DNA from: Lachnospiraceae bacterium
GTDB taxonomy: Bacteria; Bacillota; Clostridia; Lachnospirales; Lachnospiraceae
Length of the DNA: 21,477 nucleotides
Reading direction: 5' to 3'
Assembly (NCBI GenBank): GCA_004557975.1
Contig: SFEV01000045.1
Location: 1-21,477, forward strand
The position numbers and the translations under genes are program-made. This document shows, piece after piece, positions 7,950 to 14,174 of the stretch (position 1 is the first letter of the stretch; each line of letters starts with the position of its first letter). The notes below the pieces were generated by a model. That model worked only from the letters and a program-made list of their open reading frames with translations, did not search any database and had not been told where the DNA came from.

Positions 7950-8094
7950 ACGGCGCAGAAAAATACCTGCAGATAAAAATGGACATAAAAATACCATTGT
8001 CACCTGCAAAGAACTTGCTCTACACGCGTCTTACGCCAATGTAGTGCAGCCTCAGAACGGACAATGGCAGTCATTTATACACAGTAAAACACGA

Positions 8095-8178
8095 TCAGAA
8101 TACAGACAGCAGGCAGCTGCGCGAATACTGACCATAAATGACTCCCCTGTCCCTACTTCGTCCACTGCTCCCGTCCAT
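8095..8178 (-). CDS. Putative leader peptide ORF upstream of mgtE (27 aa)
   Basis: ATG at 8178, TGA at 8097-8095, preceded by GAGGTGA (8189-8183) with 7 nt from the AGG core to the ATG. It starts about 40 nt after the predicted transcription start. The N-terminal half, MDGSSGRSRDRGVIY, is rich in Gly, Ser, Asp and Arg; the rest ends in CLLSVF. It shows no similarity I recognise to MgtL. Its position over the 5' arm of the leader stem is what makes translation plausible; no coding signature can be judged at this length. Confidence 0.45.
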   Translation of the reverse strand: MDGSSGRSRDRGVIYGQYSRSCLLSVF

Positions 8179-8224
8179 ATTCTCACCTCACTTTGTTTTA
8201 AACTTTTATTTTCAAACCCTTGTT

Positions 8225-8253
8225 ATTGTATCACTTTTTTTTGCCGGTGACAA
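8225..8253 (-). promoter_or_regulatory. Sigma-A promoter of mgtE
   Basis: Minus-strand TTGTCA (8248-8253), a 17-bp spacer and TACAAT (8225-8230), predicted start near 8218. It sits at the upstream end of the structured leader. Between it and the DnaA-box cluster, 8254-8427 is AT-rich (long T-runs) and contains no gene I can support. Confidence 0.8.
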
Positions 8254-8427
8254 GCAGCCGGTTAATTTTACCGTCATCTTTTTTTGAATATTTTGATTAT
8301 TCTAAATTTTCATAAAATAAATGCAAAATTTACCCAGACGATTTTTTTCATGCATTTTTTTGTTTTTTTGAGATTTTATCACAATCCACAAAACGTCCGT
8401 TCTTTTTCTTCCCATCTGTAAACAGTG

Positions 8428-8552
8428 TTATTCACACCCGGAAATGTGGATAATGTGGATAACTCAGTGTATAACTTTATTTTATCACGTTTTTTCATCC
8501 ATTATTCTGTGGATAGATTGCGGATAAAATGTGGAGCACTGAGTTGTCCACA
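8428..8552. other. DnaA-box cluster in AT-rich non-coding DNA
   Basis: Six 9-mers match or nearly match the DnaA box TTATNCACA. They are TTATTCACA (8428-8436), TGTGGATAA twice, exactly contiguous (8445-8453, 8454-8462), TGTGGATAG (8508-8516), TGCGGATAA (8519-8527) and TTGTCCACA (8544-8552). The first three are perfect, the others have one mismatch. About 170 bp of strongly AT-rich DNA lies to the left (8260-8427). No dnaA, dnaN or rpmH is nearby. It may be a DnaA-titrating or regulatory site, or less likely a replication origin. The remainder, 8553-8716, is AT-rich with no gene or clear terminator. Confidence 0.7.
8454..8552. repeat. 16-bp inverted repeat with a DnaA-like box at each outer end
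   Basis: TGTGGATAACTCAGTG (8454-8469) and CACTGAGTTGTCCACA (8537-8552) are reverse complements at 15 of 16 positions, separated by 67 bp. Each arm carries a DnaA-box-like 9-mer at its outer end. No ORF lies between the arms. Confidence 0.75.
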
Positions 8553-8716
8553 CAGACTGGACTCGATTTTTTGTGCAGGATTACTTTATCTTTTTTCGCA
8601 TTCCGCCATGCAAAATCACATTGCAAACTTATGTTTGTCTGATATTTTACTGAATTTTCTGTTTATTTGCATTTATTCAGAGCCAGGCAGAATTTCATAT
8701 AATCCTGCTTCTAATA

Positions 8717-11218
8717 TCACGCAGCTGTATCCAGATAGGAAATAAACTGGTTGCCAGCCTCCTCAAACATTGTTTTGCTGTCGTTGGGCCCGCAGAAATA
8801 TGTCTCCGTCTCACCAGGCTTCAGCAGTATTGTGTTGCCGTAATCATCGTATCCCGTGATGATAACGGGTCCTTCTGGTGTCATCGCTGTCACGGCTCTT
8901 CCCTGTCCCACAAAGTAGAGCACCTGCTCCAGTGTACAGTTGGTCAGGTCAACAACGTCCTTTCCGATTGCCTCCTCCAGGGACGCCACATCCATCGATC
9001 CTGTTTTGATGGCCTCCGGTATCTTTTCCAGCTTGATCCTGCTGGTCTCTGCACGGTTTCCGCGCTCCCAGACAAATTCCTTTTCGTCGTTGATCACCAC
9101 TCCGACCTTTTCATCTGCTCGGCGGATCGCCTCCCCGGCTGTAGGCCAGCAGCTTTCCATGCTGCCCTGGGCATAGACGTAGTACAGCTTCTCTTTCTCC
9201 TGATTGACCGGAATCTTTATCGTTCGCTCGCCTTCCAGGACGAGGAGCTTTGCAGTCACCGTCTGCAGCTTTTTATCTCTGACAGTCGTCCCGACTCTGA
9301 GCAAAATCTCCGTCTGGCGCACCGAAGTATCCTGAGAAGTAACGGTGATGTCAGATTTCTGTGTTGTGACACCGTATACCACATCTTCCTCCGTATCTGT
9401 CCTGACGATATTATCAGGCGTTGCTTCCTCAAATATCTCCCCGTTCTTCACGGCTCGTGAGAGCTGCAGCATATTTGAGCTCTGCTCGATTCCCATAATA
9501 TAGATACCGCCCTGCTCGTACGTCTTTACATTCTCACCCTCTGTATTGACAATGACAAGCTGGTACATGGGGAACACTTCGTTTCCTTCGCTGGAAATAT
9601 CGATATCCCCGGTCATTGCCTTTCCGTATACAAGATCCTCTCCCATAAAGCCCACAGGCCGGATTCTCTCTGTATCATCGCAGGTCACTTCCCAGACTGT
9701 TCCCGTCTCAAAATCCATCGTATACAGCGTACAGGAATCATACCGCTTCCCTTCCTTCAGCCAGCTGAAGTACCGGTTGGATTCTGAGCCTGCGTAGCAG
9801 CCATTCTTAATGCCGTCCACCACCCGCTCATACTCCAGCGTAACCAGATTGATGCGGTAAACGATGCCCTCCAGCAGAATATAGCAGTCCTCCTGATCAT
9901 CTGTGATATAGGCCAGCGCATCCATGTCCAGTTTCAGCATATCGTACGACTCCATAGTCTGAACAAACAAAATCTCCTCCACAGTCGAGGACGCTTCCTC
10001 ATAATAGTAGATTCCAATTCCATTTTCGCCTTCATGCTTTCCACGGTTCATATAGCCGGACACGGCAAACCACACGTTTCCTGTTTCCTCCACGCGCAGA
10101 ATCCTGATATTGTTCTTGTCATAGAAATCACGGTAGTCCATCTCCTCCTTCTGGGGGAAGCCGAAAATCCGTGTCATGCGGCCGCTGTTGATCCGATAGC
10201 TCCACAGTTCATTCTCCTGCACAAAGGCCACAATTTTTTTATTCTTGTCAAAGGCATACTCCACATCACTGTCTGTGATTCCGAGGCAGATTCCGTTGCT
10301 CTCCAGGACACTGTTGTCTGTATTGAAAATCTGGTCTGTTGTCCTGGTAAAATCAAGCAGGAAGACACGTGTGTCCGTATAGCGCAGCCGGTAAAATTCC
10401 TTTATATTAAAAATCTCGGTGATCCCATCGCTGTTCACAGCTGAAATCCGGTAATCCAGTACAAAGGAAGCCGTCGTACCGTTGATATCCACAAGGCTCG
10501 GGGTCGGTTTATAGAAAATCTGGGGATTCAGGCTGCCCCACATCAGCTTTGACACGGAATCATGTATGTCCATCTGTGCAAGCGTCATATTCTGGTCCGT
10601 CGTCTTATCCGGCTCCACCACCGTACCAAGGGACTGCTGATCCGTCTTGTTGACACACTTCTCGTAAAATCCCGTCACAAAATCGAGATACGTCTCCAGA
10701 TGCAGACCGTCCTCCAGCAGCAGACGTGTGTAATAATAAATATCACGCCCTCCGGCAGTTACCTGGAGCTCCAGAATATACTCCTGCTGCAGCAGCATAT
10801 TGTTCTGAATCTGCAGTACTGCATTCAGATATCCGTTCTCCTCTTCCAGCTTAATGACCTTCGTGTTCTCCAGCGATTCTCCGCCGTCCAGCGTCAGCAC
10901 CTCATAGGACACGCTCTCAATATTTGTGTCAAAGGGCTGCAGCTGGATTTCCAGCTCATGGTCATCATCCAGCACGGTCACAGTGTCTCGGATGTAATTC
11001 ACATCCATCTCCTGCGCGTAGCCGTGCAGACAGTTGTAGCTGACACCATTGTTCCTCATATAAACGAGAGGAAATTTGGAATTGTCCATGGCCTGGGCTG
11101 TACTCGGTACGGCCTGATTGACGAGCCGTGCGAAGCCCGCCACCGCAACAATAAAAATAACAGCCAGAACAACAACATGAACCAGTATGTTTTTCACCGT
11201 CGATAATTTTTCCCGCAT
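8717..11218 (-). CDS. Membrane-anchored extracellular protein with degenerate C39-like C-terminus
   Basis: A single N-terminal membrane helix (residues about 10-31) follows a short basic start, so most of the 833 aa should lie outside the cell. Residues about 60-260 look beta-rich. Residues about 300-600 show repeated short strands with aromatic turns (for example ENELWSYRINSGRMTRIFG), suggestive of a propeller-like fold. The C-terminal 150 residues resemble papain-like C39 domains: Cys690 in ESCWPTAG, then TLEQVLYFVGQGRAV and PVIITGYDDYGNTILLKPG (from 784). The His that normally precedes the hydrophobic strand before GYD is Pro here, so peptidase activity is doubtful. The start ATG at 11218 has GGGAG 11 nt upstream, a rather long spacing. 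I do not recognise a named family; cell-envelope function is inferred. Confidence 0.85.
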   Translation of the reverse strand: MREKLSTVKNILVHVVVLAVIFIVAVAGFARLVNQAVPSTAQAMDNSKFPLVYMRNNGVSYNCLHGYAQEMDVNYIRDTVTVLDDDHELEIQLQPFDTNIESVSYEVLTLDGGESLENTKVIKLEEENGYLNAVLQIQNNMLLQQEYILELQVTAGGRDIYYYTRLLLEDGLHLETYLDFVTGFYEKCVNKTDQQSLGTVVEPDKTTDQNMTLAQMDIHDSVSKLMWGSLNPQIFYKPTPSLVDINGTTASFVLDYRISAVNSDGITEIFNIKEFYRLRYTDTRVFLLDFTRTTDQIFNTDNSVLESNGICLGITDSDVEYAFDKNKKIVAFVQENELWSYRINSGRMTRIFGFPQKEEMDYRDFYDKNNIRILRVEETGNVWFAVSGYMNRGKHEGENGIGIYYYEEASSTVEEILFVQTMESYDMLKLDMDALAYITDDQEDCYILLEGIVYRINLVTLEYERVVDGIKNGCYAGSESNRYFSWLKEGKRYDSCTLYTMDFETGTVWEVTCDDTERIRPVGFMGEDLVYGKAMTGDIDISSEGNEVFPMYQLVIVNTEGENVKTYEQGGIYIMGIEQSSNMLQLSRAVKNGEIFEEATPDNIVRTDTEEDVVYGVTTQKSDITVTSQDTSVRQTEILLRVGTTVRDKKLQTVTAKLLVLEGERTIKIPVNQEKEKLYYVYAQGSMESCWPTAGEAIRRADEKVGVVINDEKEFVWERGNRAETSRIKLEKIPEAIKTGSMDVASLEEAIGKDVVDLTNCTLEQVLYFVGQGRAVTAMTPEGPVIITGYDDYGNTILLKPGETETYFCGPNDSKTMFEEAGNQFISYLDTAA

Positions 11219-11340
11219 AAATTATAATTCTCCCATCTGTATATCCTTATCCTCAGCACGCTTCCCCTCAGCAGCCTTTTGCCTCAGCGCTGACCGGATC
11301 TGAATCGGGAAGCTTCCTGCGATTTTCTGTCATTATATTC

Positions 11341-11398
11341 AGAAATGCCGCCGGCATTCCTGCTGCGAGGTGCGCGTCTTATCTTATTTCATGATAAA
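11341..11398 (+). repeat. 58-bp dispersed repeat, copy A
   Basis: Identical at 52 of 58 positions to the reverse strand of 13727-13784. The core is TGCTGCGAGGTGCGC. On the minus strand it contains two possible small hairpins (GCG-cacct-CGC and GAATGCC-GGC-GGCATTt). Positions 11379-11398 are the end of the methyltransferase gene, including its stop codon. The remaining 11219-11340 before the 833-codon gene shows nothing more I can support. Confidence 0.8.
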
Positions 11399-12689
11399 TA
11401 CGAAACGTCGGACCGTCCTCCGAGAGAAGATCTGCCAGTGTCGGCTTTACATGCAGAAATTCCATGCAGGTCTGCAGAGGAGTCTGCATCTCATCTGCAA
11501 TCTGTGCGGATTTATTCTTCCCGGACCGTGTGCTTCTGTTCTGTATATCCTGACCTGCTTTATCCTGCGCACTTCCTCCGCGTACTGCACGCAGCAGGAT
11601 ATTTTTCGGCGTATGTTCCATATCAATAAATTCGAGCACCTGCACGTGATAGCCCGCTTCTTCCAGAAGAGAAGCACGCAGTCCGTCCGTAATCAACGCC
11701 GCCATCCGCTCCTTTATCAGTCCGTATTTCAGCACCGGCTGCAGGACATCGCTGCTCATCTGGCCATTCAGCTCATGCTGGCAGCACGGAACAGAAAGGA
11801 TGGCTTCTGCATTCCACTGCACTGCCTTTGCGAGGGCATAATCCGTCGCCGTGTCGCAGGCATGCAGCGTCACAACAAGATCCACCTGCTCCACCCCTTC
11901 ATAGTCGGCTATATCACCTGTCAGAAAATGCAGTTTCTCATATCCGAATTCCCGGGCAAGCGCTTCACAGTGGCGGATGACATCTTCTTTCAGATCAAGG
12001 CCGACAATGTTCACATTATATCCTTTCTTCTCATGCAGGTAATAGTAAATGGCAAAGGTCAGATATGACTTTCCGCATCCAAAATCAATCACAGTCAGCT
12101 CCCCACCCGGAAAGCTCCCCGAGCCGTTTTCACTGCATCCCTGTGCACAGCGGCCGGTTTGCAGTCTGTGTTCCAGCACCGGACAGATATCCTCGATGAA
12201 CTCCAGAAAACGGTTGATCTGGCGGAATTTGTCATACTTCGCCTTTACCACTTTCCCTTCCGGCGTCATAACACCCAGCTTCACAAGAAACGGCACCGGA
12301 GTGCCTTCCGGCAGCAGATACTGCTTCGTCCGGTTGTGTCTCAGATCGGCCTGCTTTCTCTTTACTTCGCACTTTCTTGTCCGCACAGTTACTTTTCCTT
12401 TTTTGCTGACAAGGACCGTTGAAGACTGTTCCGTTGTATCCGCCTGAAGCTGTCTGAAATCGCGGCCCATCCAGGCCAGAATCACCGGGACAAGTTCCCC
12501 GGCAGAATAATTTTTATGAAGTTCCTGCTTCCCGTCCCAAAGCGCTGCCTGAAAGACAAGCTCCTGCTTCTGCCGCATCGGACGTATCCTGATTTTTACA
12601 GGCGCCTCCTTCGTTTTCTGTCCGCTCAATACAATATGGAGCAGTTCTTCATTCAGTATATGTTCCAGTAATTGTCTCAGTTCTTCCAT
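11379..12689 (-). CDS. METTL25-like SAM-dependent methyltransferase
   Basis: Class I S-adenosylmethionine-dependent methyltransferase. The N-terminal half (residues about 1-195) is basic, with KGKVTVRTRKCEVKRKQADLRHN, and could bind RNA. The C-terminal Rossmann domain starts with motif I, VIDFGCGKSYLTFA, followed by NIVGLDLKEDVI, VVTLHACDTATDYAL and SVPCCQHEL. The HACDTATD/PCCQHE combination is typical of the METTL25/RRNAD1-like group (Methyltransf_32), whose bacterial substrate I cannot name. Length 436 aa; a Gly/Ser-rich insertion (CSENGSGSFPGG) precedes motif I. The start ATG at 12689 has AGGAG 5 nt upstream. Its last codons and stop lie in the 58-bp repeat copy A, so the C-terminus may have been changed by that insertion. 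It has its own promoter at 12797-12825. Confidence 0.88.
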   Translation of the reverse strand: MEELRQLLEHILNEELLHIVLSGQKTKEAPVKIRIRPMRQKQELVFQAALWDGKQELHKNYSAGELVPVILAWMGRDFRQLQADTTEQSSTVLVSKKGKVTVRTRKCEVKRKQADLRHNRTKQYLLPEGTPVPFLVKLGVMTPEGKVVKAKYDKFRQINRFLEFIEDICPVLEHRLQTGRCAQGCSENGSGSFPGGELTVIDFGCGKSYLTFAIYYYLHEKKGYNVNIVGLDLKEDVIRHCEALAREFGYEKLHFLTGDIADYEGVEQVDLVVTLHACDTATDYALAKAVQWNAEAILSVPCCQHELNGQMSSDVLQPVLKYGLIKERMAALITDGLRASLLEEAGYHVQVLEFIDMEHTPKNILLRAVRGGSAQDKAGQDIQNRSTRSGKNKSAQIADEMQTPLQTCMEFLHVKPTLADLLSEDGPTFRIYHEIR

Positions 12690-12711
12690 TTGATCTCCTG
12701 ATTTTCAGGTA

Positions 12712-12737
12712 AAGCGGACATTTTGAACCGTCCGCTT
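12712..12737 (-). other. Hairpin in the methyltransferase leader
   Basis: AAGCGGAC (12712-12719) pairs perfectly with GTCCGCTT (12730-12737), loop 10 nt. On the minus strand only a weak TTTACC follows. On the plus strand CACTTTTTT follows, but no plus-strand gene lies there. It could be a weak attenuator of the methyltransferase or a partial terminator for the hypothetical gene upstream. Confidence 0.5.
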
Positions 12738-12796
12738 CACTTTTTTATAAATGTTTTCTCTGCAGCCAGGCAGATATTTGCCCACTCTACGTTACC

Positions 12797-12825
12797 AGTA
12801 TACTATCCTGTCTCCATTTGAACAA
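12797..12825 (-). promoter_or_regulatory. Sigma-A promoter of the methyltransferase gene
   Basis: Minus-strand TTGTTC (12820-12825), a 17-bp spacer and TATACT (12797-12802). It predicts a leader of about 100 nt containing the hairpin at 12712-12737. Confidence 0.7.
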
Positions 12826-12887
12826 GAAATTTCTTCGCCGCACTCTGTGCCTCGCAGCTCTTTTCTTTCTTCAGAATACTCAGGATA

Positions 12888-13553
12888 TCAGTATCGGCGT
12901 CTGCAATTGCGATGCCTGCATCTGCGGTGATGCATTTCCTGAAGCAGAAGAACACGGATCATGTCCTCCAGCCAGTTCTTTCCCGGCGGATTTCTGCGCT
13001 TTCCGCTGTACTGCATGGAGAATATCTCATCCACGCCTTCCTGGTTTTCCACAGGCGGGAACTGGTCCTGTACGTTCCGGTAAATCTCATCCTGAACCCT
13101 CCATACAGTCGTCTGATCCGGATACTGGTCATACATCGGACTTCCCTCATACTCCATCTTGTCGCACGCTTCCTCGATATGAGGCAGAATCATTTTCGCC
13201 GCCTCCGGATACATTGACTGCAGCATTCGCAGATCCCGTTCCAGAATCTTCTGCTCTTCAAGGATCTGATTGTAATCTGCTCCTGTGAAATACGGACGCA
13301 CCTCCATATTCTGCCGTCCTGTCATACCCGCGCAGAGGGCGTCACGATCCATCCTCTCTTCACGCCAGTCTTCCCGGACCGGGGCTGTCTCACGCCGGTT
13401 CTCCTGATCCATCATCTCTTCCTCTCCGGCATACTGGTTCCAGCCACTCACTGCACGCTCCCGGTCAATCTCCTCGGCGCGCATGAATGTGCTGCGGCAT
13501 ACGGCAGGTTTTCTTCTGGTATTATGATTATTATAGCCATTATAGCTGCTCAT
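12888..13553 (-). CDS. Conserved hypothetical protein, Lachnospiraceae type
   Basis: Protein of 221 aa without signal peptide or membrane segment. Residues 1-85 are charged and low in complexity (RREDRE-like runs, MMDQENRRETAPVRED). Residues about 95-165 form the best-ordered part: LEEQKILERDLRMLQSMYP followed by EEACDKMEYEGSPMYDQYPD. I recall similar patterns (EEECDKMEYEGS...YDEYPD) in uncharacterised proteins of Lachnospiraceae, which supports it being a real gene. The tail is strikingly basic, with Cys and His (HHRRCRHRNCRRRY). The start ATG at 13553 has AGGAG 5 nt upstream. It lies between the methyltransferase and the rhamnose locus on the same strand. Function unknown. Confidence 0.8.
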   Translation of the reverse strand: MSSYNGYNNHNTRRKPAVCRSTFMRAEEIDRERAVSGWNQYAGEEEMMDQENRRETAPVREDWREERMDRDALCAGMTGRQNMEVRPYFTGADYNQILEEQKILERDLRMLQSMYPEAAKMILPHIEEACDKMEYEGSPMYDQYPDQTTVWRVQDEIYRNVQDQFPPVENQEGVDEIFSMQYSGKRRNPPGKNWLEDMIRVLLLQEMHHRRCRHRNCRRRY

Positions 13554-13670
13554 GAAAACTCCTGAAAAGATATTCTATATAAAATATGCATAAGCACCGG
13601 AGTGTGTCTCACCATTGACGCCATAAGGTGTCGGGCAACTCATGATATTAATTCCATGAAAAATGATCCG

Positions 13671-13721
13671 CAATACAAAAGAAACTGCGGCCCGATCATT
13701 TGTTGGTCAGACAGCAGTTTC
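13671..13721 (-). terminator. Terminator of the deoR-ATPase-rhaM transcript
   Basis: On the minus strand GAAACTGC (13721-13714) pairs with GCAGTTTC (13688-13681). An inner TGACCA/TGATC pairing tightens the loop, and TTTTGTATT follows. It lies 70 bp after the rhaM stop, with repeat copy B in between. Confidence 0.65.
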
Positions 13722-13726
13722 ATTGT

Positions 13727-13784
13727 TTTATCCTGAAAGAAGATAAGATGCGCACCTCGCAGCAAGAATGCCGGTGGCATTCCT
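13727..13784 (-). repeat. 58-bp dispersed repeat, copy B
   Basis: The reverse-complement counterpart of 11341-11398, 52/58 identical and the same length. It contains GAATGCC/GGCATTC and TGCG/CGCA pairings. It sits between the rhaM stop and the terminator. Confidence 0.8.
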
Positions 13785-13790
13785 GAACTG

Positions 13791-14102
13791 TCAGTCAAGA
13801 TGGAAGAGAGGCACCAGATCAATACTCACCGGACTGTTATCCGGATTTGTCTCCATGATATCTGCCATAAAATCCCACCATTTGCGGTTAATCGCCGTGT
13901 CGGCTCCCTTTGCCCACAGCTCTTCATTCTCAATCTCAATATAACCGAACAGTGTCAGCGTCTCCCGGTCGAGAAATATGGAATAATTCTTTCCGCCGTG
14001 CTCATGGATCATGTCAATCATTTCCGGCCACAGCTCATTGTGCCGTCTTTCATACTCTGCTTCCTGCCCCGGAAACAGCTTCATCTTAAATCCTTTAATC
14101 AT
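13791..14102 (-). CDS. rhaM: L-rhamnose mutarotase RhaM
   Basis: Interconverts the alpha and beta anomers of L-rhamnose, feeding the anomer used by rhamnose isomerase. At 103 aa it has the exact family length. Hallmarks are ERRHNELWPE (His21), HGGKNYSIFLD (Tyr40), NRKWWDFM (Trp75, Trp76) and NPDNSPVS near the C-terminus. I chose the ATG at 14102 because GGGAGG (14110-14115) lies 7 nt upstream; the frame runs on to an ATG at 14147, but those 15 residues are not part of the family. It is the last gene of the deoR-ATPase-rhaM group and is the best clue to the substrate of the whole transport locus. Confidence 0.95.
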   Translation of the reverse strand: MIKGFKMKLFPGQEAEYERRHNELWPEMIDMIHEHGGKNYSIFLDRETLTLFGYIEIENEELWAKGADTAINRKWWDFMADIMETNPDNSPVSIDLVPLFHLD

Positions 14103-14174
14103 ATGTCTTCCTCCCGTAAAACAGTTTATTCTGTACTGCTTCATCATGCGCTGTCTTTCCTGTCACTTTTTTCA

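Larger units (their letters stand above)
7911..8218 (-). promoter_or_regulatory. Structured 5' leader of mgtE (candidate attenuator, not M-box)
   Basis: About 308 nt lie between the promoter and the GTG. Visible elements on the minus strand, 5' to 3', are a 27-codon ORF (8178-8095), then a long stem with arms 8143-8134 and 8078-8069 (AGTCATTTAT/ATAAATGACT, 10 pairs), extended by 8152-8148 with 8063-8059 (GGACA/TGTCC). The segment CCATTGTC (8067-8060) can instead pair perfectly with GACAATGG (8001-7994); the two options exclude each other. Last is a hairpin over the Shine-Dalgarno. The 5' arm of the long stem lies inside the small ORF and the 3' arm beyond its stop, so ribosomes would open it. 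The conserved M-box blocks (such as GACGCCAATGGGUCAACAG) are absent by eye. Alternative: part of it is a palindromic repeat insertion. Confidence 0.6.

Noticed and set aside
7911..8218. M-box (ykoK) magnesium riboswitch upstream of mgtE
   Set aside because: Only short matches such as GGTGAG occur; the long conserved M-box blocks are not present in the right order. A covariance search would decide.
8260..8552. Chromosomal origin oriC
   Set aside because: DnaA boxes and AT-rich DNA fit, but none of the usual origin genes are near and gene orientation to the right does not diverge. Kept only as a DnaA-box cluster.
8425..8745. 106-codon plus-strand open frame in the non-coding region
   Set aside because: Runs through the DnaA-box cluster and AT-rich DNA, no ribosome-binding site, and overlaps the end of the surface-protein gene.
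10562..11206. 214-codon plus-strand open frame
   Set aside because: Antisense to the 833-codon surface protein; composition is that of a shadow frame.
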